The notes: generated by a model from the sequence alone, not told the origin. A DNA stretch of 64,000 nt from MED-G116 sp038147495 (GCA_038147495.1 JAYQTT010000013.1:1-64000); one strand, 5' to 3'. Positions 26,887 to 36,103 are shown, counted from the first letter of the stretch. Made by a program: numbers and translations.

Positions 26887-28254
26887 TCAATCATTCCCAA
26901 CGAAAGGTAAAATTTTACCCAAGCGAGCTGTTGGCGCCGGTTCGGATTGCAATGTGCCGATCACATCATCCAGCCCCATTGCACTGGAGGTGAGACGTCC
27001 AAGCGCTGCCTGCAATCTGTAGCCAGCGGTCAATACACCATGTTGTGCCGACACCAGCCGGATTTCCGCGTCATTCACGTCCTGTTCGGCATCCTGCACG
27101 TCCAGACTGGTTTTCTGGCCAAATTCAAATTCATTGCGAATGCCGACGGCAACAAGACGCGATGCCTCCACTTCGGCCATCACCGCCGCCAATTGGCCGC
27201 GGGCGGTCTCGAGATTGCGAAAGGTTTCGCGGGCCTGCAACCCGGACGAACGCAACGCATCGTCACGCGCGTATCGTGCCGCCGCCAGTTTTGCCGATAA
27301 ATTGCGCGTTTTCGCACGTGTTGCCGAAGTGATCATCAGCGGTGTCGACATCGTCAGCTGCGCTGAGAGAACGGTCTTGTCTGATCCCTCACCCTCGGCA
27401 TTGGTGTCGCTTGCATTTAACGAGAAAGCGAGGCTTGGACGAACCGATGCGGTCAAAGTCGAAAAGCTTTGTTCGGCTGCAAGTTCGCCGGCGCGGGCGG
27501 CAAGCACATCGGGATGCGATTTACGCGCAAATTCCTCGGCCTCAATAACGGTCTGCGGCAAATTGGTGAGTGCTGGCGGCACCTCAAGGGCGGCAGGATC
27601 TGTTCCTGTCAGCACACGGAAACTATCTTCTGCATTGGATAATGCTGTTTGAGCGACGATCAGTGATGAGCGTCCACGCGCCAATCTAGCTTCGGCTTCG
27701 GCAAGCCGTGTTGGTGTTGCAGCGCCTGCGTCAACGCGGATTTGAGCGGCATTGACGTGTGACTCAAGTCGCTCAACATTGATCAGGTTCAGCTCCACAT
27801 CACGCTTTGCCTTGATCACGGCAAGATGCGCCTCAATTGCGGCAAGCAACACTGTTTGCTCGCGGCCTTCATAGGTTGCCGTTTCCTTGTCCAACAACAG
27901 CTGGTCAAGTTTCACGCCCTCTGTTTGCTGGCCGCCGTCATACAGATTTTTGGACAGGCTGATCGTGCCAACTGCGGTTTGAGCATCCTTGTAACCGCCA
28001 CTCACCGTTGCCGCATCGGTGCGGGCATGCGTGCCGGTGATCGTGCCTGTGGCTTTCCAGTCACGGGTCGCGGAATTGGTTCCGATATCTTCACGCACGG
28101 CGATCCAGTTTTGCCGCGCGGCTGCGAGGCTCGCGCTATGCACAAGCGCTGCGCGCATCGTGGTTTCAAGATCAGATGCAAAAGCCGAATAGGATCCAAA
28201 AAAGACGCCCGGGCCAACAATTGTCAGCGCCAGTCCCCTCAAAAAACGTTGCAA
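26887..28254 (-). CDS. tolC: TolC-family outer-membrane efflux channel
   Basis: Outer-membrane exit duct for type I secretion and RND efflux. The two OEP repeats with long helical hairpins are clear (for example RLAEAEARLARGRSSL, and SLDVQDAEQDVNDAEIRL near the end). A TTG at 28254 is the most likely start: a GGAGG lies seven bases upstream and the product begins with a proper signal peptide (MQRFLRGLALTIVGPGVFF...AFA). The frame stays open about 53 codons further upstream but that part is not signal-like. About 455 aa. Confidence 0.9.
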   Translation of the reverse strand: MQRFLRGLALTIVGPGVFFGSYSAFASDLETTMRAALVHSASLAAARQNWIAVREDIGTNSATRDWKATGTITGTHARTDAATVSGGYKDAQTAVGTISLSKNLYDGGQQTEGVKLDQLLLDKETATYEGREQTVLLAAIEAHLAVIKAKRDVELNLINVERLESHVNAAQIRVDAGAATPTRLAEAEARLARGRSSLIVAQTALSNAEDSFRVLTGTDPAALEVPPALTNLPQTVIEAEEFARKSHPDVLAARAGELAAEQSFSTLTASVRPSLAFSLNASDTNAEGEGSDKTVLSAQLTMSTPLMITSATRAKTRNLSAKLAAARYARDDALRSSGLQARETFRNLETARGQLAAVMAEVEASRLVAVGIRNEFEFGQKTSLDVQDAEQDVNDAEIRLVSAQHGVLTAGYRLQAALGRLTSSAMGLDDVIGTLQSEPAPTARLGKILPFVGND

Positions 28255-28309
28255 GACACGTCCTCCGTGAAAGCCGATACTCACCGAATGTGGGGTGGCA
28301 CCGACCAAA

Positions 28310-28975
28310 TTAAAAGACAAATTCTTCTTTTGCTTTAAATTCTTCCAGCAAGGGAACCTGCGCATCAAACAAAGGTGTGCGCGCGAAGCCCTCATTTGCC
28401 CGGCACCAGACACTGGCTACACCTGCCCCGCGCGGAGACGGGCGCCAAATGGCAAGAAGCCGCCCCTTTGGTGTCAGTTGATCCAGAAGTTGTTCAGGCA
28501 TTTGCGCGACGGCACCCTCAATCAAAATCCGATCATACGGACCTTCTTTCGGGCATCCTTCGGTCAGCCGCCCCTTGATCACCGCGGCGTTGTCAACGTC
28601 AATTGAAACAAGCGTTTCCTGTGCTTTTTCAACAAGCTGCGTACGTGTTTCTACGGCGATGACCGAGCCAGCCAGCCGCGCCATGATTGCGGTGCCATAG
28701 CCTGTTGCCGCGCCCACGACAAGCGCGTGGTCTGTTGGTTTGATCTCAAGTGCCTGCATCATCCGCGCAAGAACCATCGGTTCCATAAGACATCTGCCTC
28801 CGGATACCGGTAGATCCTCGTCCACATAGGCGATGCTACGCTGTTGCTTGTTGACAAATTTCTCACGTGGGATGGTGGCAAATGCGTCCAACACACGCTC
28901 ATCAACCACCTTGTTGGGTCGAATCTGGCAATCCACCATCATCTGGCGGGCTGTTTCAAACTGTATATCGTTCAT
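28310..28975 (-). CDS. PIMT-family methyltransferase (second, divergent Pcm paralogue)
   Basis: A 221-aa protein of the protein-L-isoaspartate methyltransferase family. The start ATG at 28975 gives MNDIQFETARQMMVDCQIRPN, a typical beginning for this paralogue. The SAM loop reads ALVVGAATGYGTAIMA, in which the usual EIGTGSGYQ is altered, so catalysis on isoaspartate is uncertain. A gene of this type directly upstream of tolC is common in alphaproteobacteria; the window also carries a canonical pcm near 9.6 kb. Confidence 0.85.
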   Translation of the reverse strand: MNDIQFETARQMMVDCQIRPNKVVDERVLDAFATIPREKFVNKQQRSIAYVDEDLPVSGGRCLMEPMVLARMMQALEIKPTDHALVVGAATGYGTAIMARLAGSVIAVETRTQLVEKAQETLVSIDVDNAAVIKGRLTEGCPKEGPYDRILIEGAVAQMPEQLLDQLTPKGRLLAIWRPSPRGAGVASVWCRANEGFARTPLFDAQVPLLEEFKAKEEFVF

Positions 28976-29099
28976 TTTAAAACTCAGGATGGCATCCAAG
29001 GACGACCCCCCCGGCCATCCATTTCGACCATCTGTATAGTGTGTTCCTCGTTGTTGTTCAATGCCCTGAAACATCATTCGATCGCAAAAAGAGATCGGG

Positions 29100-29456
29100 C
29101 TATTTTTGACAGAAATCATTAAAGCGCTGCATATCCACGGTGACACTTTCAGCAAGTGTTGCCGTGGGTTCAGTTGCCGGAATGCCGCTGAATTCGCGGA
29201 AATGGCCACAGATGCTCGAGTAGCTGTAGGCGCTTGTGCCGGATTTTGAGGCACATCTGACCGAATTATTGGTTGCTGGATGGCTGTACCAGAGGCCGCC
29301 ATCGCCGTCAGACCCCTGAATGGCAACATTTTTTATCCCGCCATAGACGACAGGCTCGCAGGTTTTTGTGCCGCCCTGATTACAATTGTCTGATGGCGTT
29401 ATTGCACTCGGCTGGCCTATCGCAACCGGAAAACAGCGATTGTTGTCACACCGCAA
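29100..29456 (-). CDS. Cys-rich hypothetical protein, possibly a gene remnant
   Basis: Open frame of 118 codons in the gap between the PIMT-like gene and tRNA-Cys. Its product has about eight cysteines and a Gly/Ser/Thr-rich exported-protein look (for example KNVAIQGSDGDGGLWYSH), ending RFNDFCQK. The only upstream start-type codon is TTG with no clear ribosome site and no signal peptide, so it may be the C-terminal fragment of a longer lost gene, or chance. No family recognised. The remaining bases of 28976-29527 hold nothing else I can support. Confidence 0.35.
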   Translation of the reverse strand: MRCDNNRCFPVAIGQPSAITPSDNCNQGGTKTCEPVVYGGIKNVAIQGSDGDGGLWYSHPATNNSVRCASKSGTSAYSYSSICGHFREFSGIPATEPTATLAESVTVDMQRFNDFCQK

Positions 29457-29527
29457 TGAAAATCTGTGTAATTTTGTCTGGATGTGATTGACGTCTATCT
29501 GTGCTTGTTATATCACCCAAGCGCTGG

Positions 29528-29601
29528 GGCCCGATGGCAGAGTGGTTATGCAGCGGTTTGCAAAACCGTGTACATCGGTTCAATTCCGGTTCGGGCCTCC
29601 A
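29528..29601 (+). tRNA. tRNA-Cys (GCA)
   Basis: Seven-base acceptor GGCCCGA pairs with TCGGGCC; D-arm GCAGAGTGGTTATGC; anticodon loop with GCA at 29560-29562; T-arm with GGTTCAATTCC; discriminator T and encoded CCA. The 74-nt length is standard. Confidence 0.97.
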
Positions 29602-29721
29602 TCTTCTTGAAAATTTTCAGCACTTCAAAGGTTCTGTTCGTCTATTTGGCCTTGCGCGTGACTTTGTCGTGCGCCAAGTTTGTGTGCCAGACGCTGTGGC
29701 AACCGTTCATGGAGCCTTTAA

Positions 29722-30981
29722 TTGAGACTGATGATTTCGCTTTCAGCGCTGCTGATATCAGTCATGTTTGTGCAGATGGGTATTGGCTCGTTGCGACCCT
29801 TCGACACGATTTCAGGGCAAGCCCTCGGTTTTACCCCAACCCAGATTGGCCTTGTGGCCTCCGGTCATTTTGCCGGGTTTTTGATTGGCTGTGTCTGCAG
29901 TCCTTTTTTGGTGAAGCGGGTCGGACATTCGCGAGCCTTCGCCGCAATGGCTGGTGTGGCTGTTATGTCAATCATCGCGCATCCGCTACATCCCGATCCA
30001 TATTTCTGGGCGTTTGTCAGGGTGTTTTCTGGCTTTGCAGTTGCTGGCTGCTACACATTGATCGAAAGCTGGTTGCAGGCGAAAGTCACAAATAATATTC
30101 GTGGTCGCGTTTTTGGCGTGTATCGGTTGGTTGATCTGTCGGGCCAGCTTTTGGCGAATGGTATGATCGCCATGCTCACCCCGGCCAGCTATGTCTCATA
30201 TAACATCGTTGCACTTGTGATGTGCTTGTCGATTATGCCGCTAACCCTCACCCAGAGCAAAGAACCGGCGCTGCCGGAACAGGTATCTTTCCAGCCGCTA
30301 TATGCCTTTTCTGTCTCGCCGCTGGCAACTCTTGGCGTGTTGGTGGCAGGTATATCAACAGCGACATTCGGTTCTGTTGGGCCGTTGTTTGCTTCGGCTG
30401 TCGGGCTGTCGCTATCCCAGATCGCTCTTTTTTTGATTGTGGCGATCCTTGGCGGTGTTTGTTCACAAATGCCATGTGGGATGCTTGCAGACAGGGTGTC
30501 GCGACGCACTGTGCTGTTTGGACTAAGCGTCCTTGCCACCATAATATCGCTGGTTTTGACAACTGACCTTGCAATGCAAAATGCGGGATTATTGCCGATG
30601 GCAATTGTGTTGTCGTTCCTGTTTGGTTTTTCAACATTTCCGATCTATTCGGTTTGCGCCTCACACGCCAGCGACTTCGTTCAACCGCAGGATATGCTTG
30701 CGCTAAGTGCCTCACTGATTTTTTGTTATGCGACCGGGGCGATTGTCTCACCGCTCATTGCAGGTTGGCTCATAGAGGTATTTGCGCCCTACGCGATTTT
30801 TACCTTTATTTCGGTGGCGCATTTTCTGTTGATGCTGTTCACGATTTACAGGAATTTTGTTCGACCGGTTGTGCGCAGAAGCAAACCCACAGCCTATGTC
30901 CCGCGGACATCGCTTTTCATCGCAAATATCCTTCGTGGGCGGCGGTCAAAATCTCAGTCCCAAAACGCGTCTGAATACTAG
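29722..30981 (+). CDS. MFS transporter
   Basis: A 419-aa major facilitator with about 12 hydrophobic helices. Early residues LRPFDTISGQALGFTPTQIG and the helix-4 region YTLIESWLQAKVTNNIRGR resemble the YcaD/sugar-MFS-like branch. The start is TTG at 29722 with GGAG eight bases upstream; an ATG three codons later is the alternative. The C-terminal 40 residues are basic. Substrate unknown. It stands alone between tRNA-Cys and the flavin reductase gene. Confidence 0.85.
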   Translation: MRLMISLSALLISVMFVQMGIGSLRPFDTISGQALGFTPTQIGLVASGHFAGFLIGCVCSPFLVKRVGHSRAFAAMAGVAVMSIIAHPLHPDPYFWAFVRVFSGFAVAGCYTLIESWLQAKVTNNIRGRVFGVYRLVDLSGQLLANGMIAMLTPASYVSYNIVALVMCLSIMPLTLTQSKEPALPEQVSFQPLYAFSVSPLATLGVLVAGISTATFGSVGPLFASAVGLSLSQIALFLIVAILGGVCSQMPCGMLADRVSRRTVLFGLSVLATIISLVLTTDLAMQNAGLLPMAIVLSFLFGFSTFPIYSVCASHASDFVQPQDMLALSASLIFCYATGAIVSPLIAGWLIEVFAPYAIFTFISVAHFLLMLFTIYRNFVRPVVRRSKPTAYVPRTSLFIANILRGRRSKSQSQNASEY

Positions 30982-31081
30982 ATTTGACCGGATTTTGGTT
31001 TATAAGGTTTCTCCTATGCGTTACCTTCGGTTGGCGGTTTGGTGCCGAAACACAATTTGCACATAACTGGTTGAGGAATTT

Positions 31082-31615
31082 ATGCAAAATCTGACTGCAA
31101 ATAATGCAAATCATGAAAAGACGGACGTAGAGAATTTGCAACCGGTGGATTCAATGGCCTTGCGAAAGGCAATGGGGGCGTTTCTCACCGGCGTTACGGT
31201 GGTCACCGCGCGCAACCAACAGGGTGAGCCTTATGGGCTGACAGTGAATTCATTCAATTCAGTTTCGTTGGATCCACCGTTGGTTTTGTGGTCGCTCGAC
31301 AAGCGGAATGACAAGCTTGATTTGTTCCGGCAGGCGGGTGGCTTCACTGTGAATGTTATGCGGGCGGATCAGGAAGATTTGATTTGGCTTTTTGCAAAGA
31401 CTGAGACCGAACGTTTTTTGAATACTGACTGGTATTGGGGCAAGTCAAATCAACCGGTAATCAGGAACACGCTGTTAAGTCTTGAATGCCGCGCATGGGC
31501 GGAATACCCGGGTGGTGATCATATTATTTTTGTTGGTGAAGTGGTCAATATCGCCAGTTCTACGGGTATACCAGCGGCGTTCTATGAAGGGCAGCTTGGC
31601 AGCTACACCCCCTGA
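31082..31615 (+). CDS. Flavin reductase-like (FMN-binding) domain protein
   Basis: A 177-aa protein of the flavin reductase-like split-barrel family. The signature runs RKAMGAFLTGVTVVTA, GLTVNSFNSVSLDPPLVLWS and GGFTVNVMRADQ, with GGDHIIFVGEV near the C-terminus. Such proteins reduce FMN for monooxygenases or act as oxidoreductases themselves. Its stop codon shares one base with the start of the SelD fusion gene (TGATG), so the two are translationally coupled. Confidence 0.88.
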   Translation: MQNLTANNANHEKTDVENLQPVDSMALRKAMGAFLTGVTVVTARNQQGEPYGLTVNSFNSVSLDPPLVLWSLDKRNDKLDLFRQAGGFTVNVMRADQEDLIWLFAKTETERFLNTDWYWGKSNQPVIRNTLLSLECRAWAEYPGGDHIIFVGEVVNIASSTGIPAAFYEGQLGSYTP

Positions 31616-33888
31616 TGTATGCCGCAACGCCAACTTTGGGTGAACTTGTCCTGCTTGGTGGCGGACATGCACAGGTTGACGTTCTCAAACAATTTGCCAT
31701 GCATCCCCTGCCCGGCTTGCGTCTTACGCTCGTAACGCAGGATGTGCGCACCCCTTATTCGGGTATGCTTCCCGGATTTGTAGAGGGAGTATGGTCGGAA
31801 GATCAGATACATATCGATTTATCGCGGCTTGCCGGAATGGCGAACGCCCGACTGATTTTGGACCCTGCAACGGCTATCGATGCCGATGCAGGCTTAATCC
31901 ATTTTGCCTCTCGCCCATCGCTGAATTTCGACATGTTGTCGATCAACATCGGCGGTCAGCCTGATCTGGATATCATTCCGGGGGCCAGACAATATGCGAT
32001 ACCCGTTAAGCCAATCAGCACCTTTCAAACTCGGCTTGAAAAATTGTTTGATGGCCCCCACCCAGAGAGGATTGCCATCATTGGCGGTGGTGCTGCCGGA
32101 TGTGAGCTTGCGCTTGCGCTTTCACGGCGCTGGCGTGACACATTTGGCAAACGTCCTGCAATGTCGCTTTTTAGCCGGTCAAAGAGGCTTATGCCGCAGA
32201 TGAACAGCACGGCATCTGCTCTGCTGGCAAAGGATCTTCAGGCGGTTGGCTGCACGTTGTTTCTTGGGCAAGAGGTGCGTGAAATCAAACAGGATTCCTT
32301 GTGTCTTGCAGATGGGACGGTTCATGGATTTGATGCCTGTTTCCTTGTATCGGCCATCTCCCCGCCCGCATGGATGTCACAATCCGGCCTCGCATTGGAC
32401 GAGAGAGGCTTCATAAACGTCCTGCCAACGTTGCAATCGACCAGTCACCCTGCAATTTTTGCCAGCGGTGACATCGCCAGCCTGACATCCTCACCACGGC
32501 CAAAGGCCGGAGTGTTTGCGGTACGAGCCGGACCGGTCCTTGGCCATAATTTGCGGCAATTTGCGCTCGGTGGACGGTTACGCAAATGGCGCCCGCAGAG
32601 CCGTTATCTTGCGATCATTGGAACCGCAGATGGAAAGGCTGTCGCTGTCAGAGGCAAATATGCCAGCAAATCCCGTTTGTGGTGGGCGATCAAAAAGCTG
32701 ATCGACAGGCGGTGGATGGCTAAATATACCGACCTTCGCATGCCACCAATGAAACCGCCGCTACGTCTTGTCGGTATCAATGGTGATGATCGGCACGGTA
32801 AAGTCGGCAAGGATAAAAAGACCACGGATCCAGCTTTCAGCGCGATGCGGTGTCTTGGGTGTGGCGCCAAGACAGGGCATGAAACGCTTGCCGCGGCGCT
32901 TCGGGATGCAAGCGATCTTGCAATAAAAGCAGGGTGTGATCCTGCTTTGATGCCACAGCCCGGACTGGATGAAGATTCCGCCATTATGCCTGCAGGACCT
33001 GCCGGTCATGATATGGTGCAGTCGGTTGACATGATCTCCGAGATTGTGAGTGATCCCTATCGTCTTGGTCGCATTGCCGCTGTTCATGCTCTAAGTGACC
33101 TCTATGCCGCCAACGCAATCCCCGCCCATGCCCTGGCCATTATCAATCTTGCCGAGGCAAGAGCCGACCTTCAGCAAGCACAATTGACGCAGATCCTGAC
33201 GGGTGCACTTGAAGCGTTGGCTGCGGCAGGTGTGAGGCTTGTTGGCGGGCATACGTCCGAGGGGCCGCAAATGGGAGTTGGGTTTTCTGTGACCGGCTTT
33301 CGTTCAAGTGCGCCCGCGCCGATAGATGGTGAATATTTGCTGGTATTGAGCAAGCCGCTCGGCTCAGGCATTGTTATGGCCGGTCATATGGAGCTTGTCG
33401 CGACTGGCAAGGCTGTTGCAGACGCGATAAACTTCATGGAGCAAAGCAACGCAATGGCGGCGCAGATTTTCAATGCGGCGAGTGGTGGCGCGGCATGGAT
33501 GACGGATGTCACGGGATTTGGCCTCGCTCGTCATGCACAGAATCTGATTGAACGCGCCGGTTTTGGTGGTGTTGAGATCAACATCAGCAATCTACCGCTG
33601 ATTGACGGTGTCAAACAGATGTTGGCAGCTGGCATAAAATCCAGTCTTTTTGATCAAAACCGGGCTGCCGTCAGATGTGATGACAGTCATCTGTCGGCAA
33701 CGCATCGTCAAAATGCGGCGGTGATATTCGATCCACAAACAAGTGGCGGGATGTTGGCTTTGATCTCGCCACAAAAGGCACATGACGTTGTGAAATCACT
33801 GAAAAAAAGCGGACATCAGGCGGCAATTGTGGGTCGTGCCTCGTCAAATTTGACTGGCCTGAGCCTTGTTGATGGGGGGATGCGATAG
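31615..33888 (+). CDS. selD: Pyridine nucleotide-disulfide oxidoreductase / selenide,water dikinase fusion (SelD)
   Basis: A 757-aa two-domain protein. Residues 1-about 390 form an NDH-2/FAD-dependent oxidoreductase with LLGGGHAQVDVLK (FAD) and IAIIGGGAAGCELAL (NAD(P)H) motifs. From about 415 a full SelD follows: RCLGCGAKTGHETL holds the catalytic Cys and Lys, LDEDSAIM and QSVDMISEIVSDPYRLG the metal and ATP sites, and GGHTSEGPQMGVG is diagnostic. SelD makes selenophosphate from selenide and ATP. The next gene, selU, uses it. This fused arrangement is known in other bacteria. All cysteines are ordinary codons; no Sec codon is needed. Confidence 0.94.
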   Translation: MYAATPTLGELVLLGGGHAQVDVLKQFAMHPLPGLRLTLVTQDVRTPYSGMLPGFVEGVWSEDQIHIDLSRLAGMANARLILDPATAIDADAGLIHFASRPSLNFDMLSINIGGQPDLDIIPGARQYAIPVKPISTFQTRLEKLFDGPHPERIAIIGGGAAGCELALALSRRWRDTFGKRPAMSLFSRSKRLMPQMNSTASALLAKDLQAVGCTLFLGQEVREIKQDSLCLADGTVHGFDACFLVSAISPPAWMSQSGLALDERGFINVLPTLQSTSHPAIFASGDIASLTSSPRPKAGVFAVRAGPVLGHNLRQFALGGRLRKWRPQSRYLAIIGTADGKAVAVRGKYASKSRLWWAIKKLIDRRWMAKYTDLRMPPMKPPLRLVGINGDDRHGKVGKDKKTTDPAFSAMRCLGCGAKTGHETLAAALRDASDLAIKAGCDPALMPQPGLDEDSAIMPAGPAGHDMVQSVDMISEIVSDPYRLGRIAAVHALSDLYAANAIPAHALAIINLAEARADLQQAQLTQILTGALEALAAAGVRLVGGHTSEGPQMGVGFSVTGFRSSAPAPIDGEYLLVLSKPLGSGIVMAGHMELVATGKAVADAINFMEQSNAMAAQIFNAASGGAAWMTDVTGFGLARHAQNLIERAGFGGVEINISNLPLIDGVKQMLAAGIKSSLFDQNRAAVRCDDSHLSATHRQNAAVIFDPQTSGGMLALISPQKAHDVVKSLKKSGHQAAIVGRASSNLTGLSLVDGGMR

Positions 33889-34943
33889 TGGGTGCACCGA
33901 TCACCAGGGTCAAAGAATGGAACGTTGCTGATTATGACATGATCATCGATGTGCGATCACCGCGAGAATTTGCCGAGGACCATGTTCCCGGTGCAGTCAA
34001 CATGCCGGTCCTTGATGATGAGCAACACGCCGAGATCGGCACAATGTACAAGAAAATCAGCCCCTTTGATGCAAAGCGCGCGGGGGCTGCCCATGTTGCG
34101 CGCAATATTGGTCATCATCTTCAATCAAAACTCGCCGATGCCGATCGCAATTTTAAACCGCTTGTCTATTGCTGGCGCGGCGGCCAGCGCAGTCAGGCAA
34201 TGGCGCAGATCTTCAGTGACATTGGTTGGCACACGGCGGTCATTGACGGCGGGTATAAAACGCATCGCAAGGCCGTTCTCGCCGGTTTGGAGACTCTACC
34301 GGAACAATTCCGACTGATTATCCTCAGGGGGCGCACAGGCACAGCCAAGACTCGTATTCTGCGCGCGGCAGCAGTTGATGGCCTGCAAGTCATAGATCTT
34401 GAAGGTCTGGCCAATCATCGTGGCTCTTTGCTTGGTCCAGAGCCGGATTTGCCACAACCGGCACAACGTCTGTTCGAGTCACATCTGTTCGAATGTCTTC
34501 GTGACTTTGATCCGGCAAAGCCCGTTTTCATTGAGGCAGAAAGTAATAAGGTGGGGCAGCTCCATGTGCCACCGGCCTTGTGGGCGGCGATGCGCGGCGC
34601 CGATTCAGTCGCCATTGAGGCCGGTTTGGATGAACGGGTGGAATTCCTGTGCCGTGATTATGATCACATCATCGCCAAACCGGAATTGCTTGCGCCGTTG
34701 CTCGATTGGGTTGATACGCGCCTTGGGCATGATGTGGTGGACGGATGGCGGCAAATGGTTGCGGCCAGAGATTGGCCCGGCTTTGTTCGGGCTACGCTGA
34801 TTGAGCATTATGATCCAGCCTATGACAAATCATCATCACAGCGTAATCATCACACGCTGAAAGTGATCAATGTTGGCGCCTTTGACGACACATCAATTCG
34901 TGAGGCAGCCAAGGCGCTTATCGCATTTCAGAAAAGCCTATAG
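33888..34943 (+). CDS. selU: tRNA 2-selenouridine synthase
   Basis: SelU/MnmH (351 aa) replaces sulfur by selenium at the wobble 2-thiouridine of tRNAs for Lys, Glu and Gln. The N-terminal rhodanese domain has DVRSPREFAEDHVPGAVN and the catalytic Cys in VYCWRGGQRSQAMAQ (about residue 97). A P-loop domain follows with LRGRTGTAKTRIL. The GTG start overlaps the selD TAG stop by one base, so selD-selU form a tight unit. Confidence 0.95.
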   Translation: MGAPITRVKEWNVADYDMIIDVRSPREFAEDHVPGAVNMPVLDDEQHAEIGTMYKKISPFDAKRAGAAHVARNIGHHLQSKLADADRNFKPLVYCWRGGQRSQAMAQIFSDIGWHTAVIDGGYKTHRKAVLAGLETLPEQFRLIILRGRTGTAKTRILRAAAVDGLQVIDLEGLANHRGSLLGPEPDLPQPAQRLFESHLFECLRDFDPAKPVFIEAESNKVGQLHVPPALWAAMRGADSVAIEAGLDERVEFLCRDYDHIIAKPELLAPLLDWVDTRLGHDVVDGWRQMVAARDWPGFVRATLIEHYDPAYDKSSSQRNHHTLKVINVGAFDDTSIREAAKALIAFQKSL

Positions 34944-35003
34944 CTTTTCTGCAAATCCGGCTTGCATCTGCGATTTTGTTATGTATAACACGGTTCAGGC
35001 TAT

Positions 35004-35078
35004 TCCCCGGTAGCTCAGCGGTAGAGCAAGCGACTGTTAATCGCTTGGCCGGCGGTTCGAATCCGTCCCGGGGAGCCA
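35004..35078 (+). tRNA. tRNA-Asn (GTT)
   Basis: Acceptor TCCCCGG pairs with CCGGGGA; D-arm TAGCTCAGCGGTAGAGC; anticodon GTT at 35036-35038 in CGACTGTTAATCG; T-arm GGTTCGAATCC; discriminator G and encoded CCA. Confidence 0.97.
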
Positions 35079-35172
35079 GCCTTTCCTCGAAAAATTTGAA
35101 ATGATAGCGGGTTTCCTGCCGCAACGTCTGTTTGCGTGGGTTTGTTCGATTACTATGTTGGTCTGGCAGACT

Positions 35173-35192
35173 GAACCAATGTCGATTGGTTC
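35173..35192. other. Perfect 8-bp hairpin
   Basis: GAACCAAT-GTCG-ATTGGTTC, an 8-bp perfect stem with a 4-base loop, 95 bases downstream of tRNA-Asn. No T-run follows, so it is not a classic terminator. Confidence 0.4.
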
Positions 35193-35385
35193 TGCGTTGG
35201 ACTGTAAACAGAGTGAACAAAAGTCATTTTTCTTTTGCATTATTAATCAGCTAGCATATTGTTTCCAGTTTAAAAATAATAGTGTCTTTGCCCAGCAGGA
35301 CGCCAGAGAAATAGGTTAATCGTCGTATGATCGTAAATAGGCATGATCATCATACAGTAAAGAAAAACGATTTGGCGTTTCAAAT

Positions 35386-35453
35386 CCTGACCCCTAAACT
35401 CGTGAAACCGGTGTTTGACCGCTTGTCCGGGGTTCACACCGTTTTATGTCAGG
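35386..35453. other. Two-level inverted repeat, candidate structured RNA
   Basis: An outer stem CCTGAC/GTCAGG (35386-35391 with 35448-35453) encloses an inner imperfect hairpin with CGGTGT pairing to ACACCG (35409-35414 with 35436-35441) and a further GACC/GGTT pairing. The nested design could be an RNA structure or the relic of a mobile element; there is no protein evidence either way. Confidence 0.3.
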
Positions 35454-35847
35454 TTGGGGGAACGCCTCGCACTCGCGGCAATTTAGGATTAAAATTCCTT
35501 TAACCAACAGCTGTTCACCAGCAATTGGCAGGCGCGATGGCTCAATTGAGGTTCCGATGCTCGATTATACCCTCAGCCTCGAACCAATCATAATGGCATT
35601 CGCGCTGATTGATGGTTTCGATCGACAGTCTTAATTTGGGGCAGTGAAAATCGCATTCTCGGAGACGAAACCAATGAGCTAAGACTAAAGTCGCGTTGAC
35701 TTACTGGCTAGAAAGCAATGGGTACAAACACACCTTTTTTCAGAAATGATTGCAAGCGACAGATTTAATCAGGCCAATTTCGCAAAGAAAGTTTCTTGTG
35801 AAGAAATTTGACGGCGATGCAAAAGCGTCAGTTTACAATGCACTGAT

Positions 35848-36103
35848 GCGATTTTGCTGTTTTGTTTGTTATTTTGAATTTGCGTGGCGTTTTTCAATCG
35901 TCGTCAACACATCACCAACTCGACCGGTGTTTGCTCATATCGGCATCTGACCAGCAAAACAAGCATCGTCTCGGAGGAAAAACAGGAGATCAGCTGCCTT
36001 CGTATTGCAAAAAATGCAATCGATTTTCTGTCTGGTTATTTTTGAATTAGCGTCGTTTTTCATCTCATCGCTCATAATCGACCAGCAAAACAAGCTCGCC
36101 TCG
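35848..36103. repeat. Degenerate direct repeat (two copies, about 125 and 86 bp)
   Basis: Copy 1 (about 35848-35973) and copy 2 (about 36018-36103) share CGATTTT-CTG, GTTATTTT-GAATT-GCGT, CGTTTTTCA and an exact 16-mer GACCAGCAAAACAAGC (35949-35964 and 36080-36095), then a GCATCGTCTCG / GCTCGCCTCG end. Copy 1 has about 27 extra bases in the middle. Only two copies are seen, so it is not an array. Confidence 0.6.

Noticed and set aside
29484..30095. Plus-strand open frame covering tRNA-Cys and the start of the MFS gene
   Set aside because: It runs through the tRNA gene and is out of frame with the well-supported MFS protein; no family features.
35848..36103. CRISPR array
   Set aside because: Only two diverged copies, unequal spacing and length, and no cas genes.
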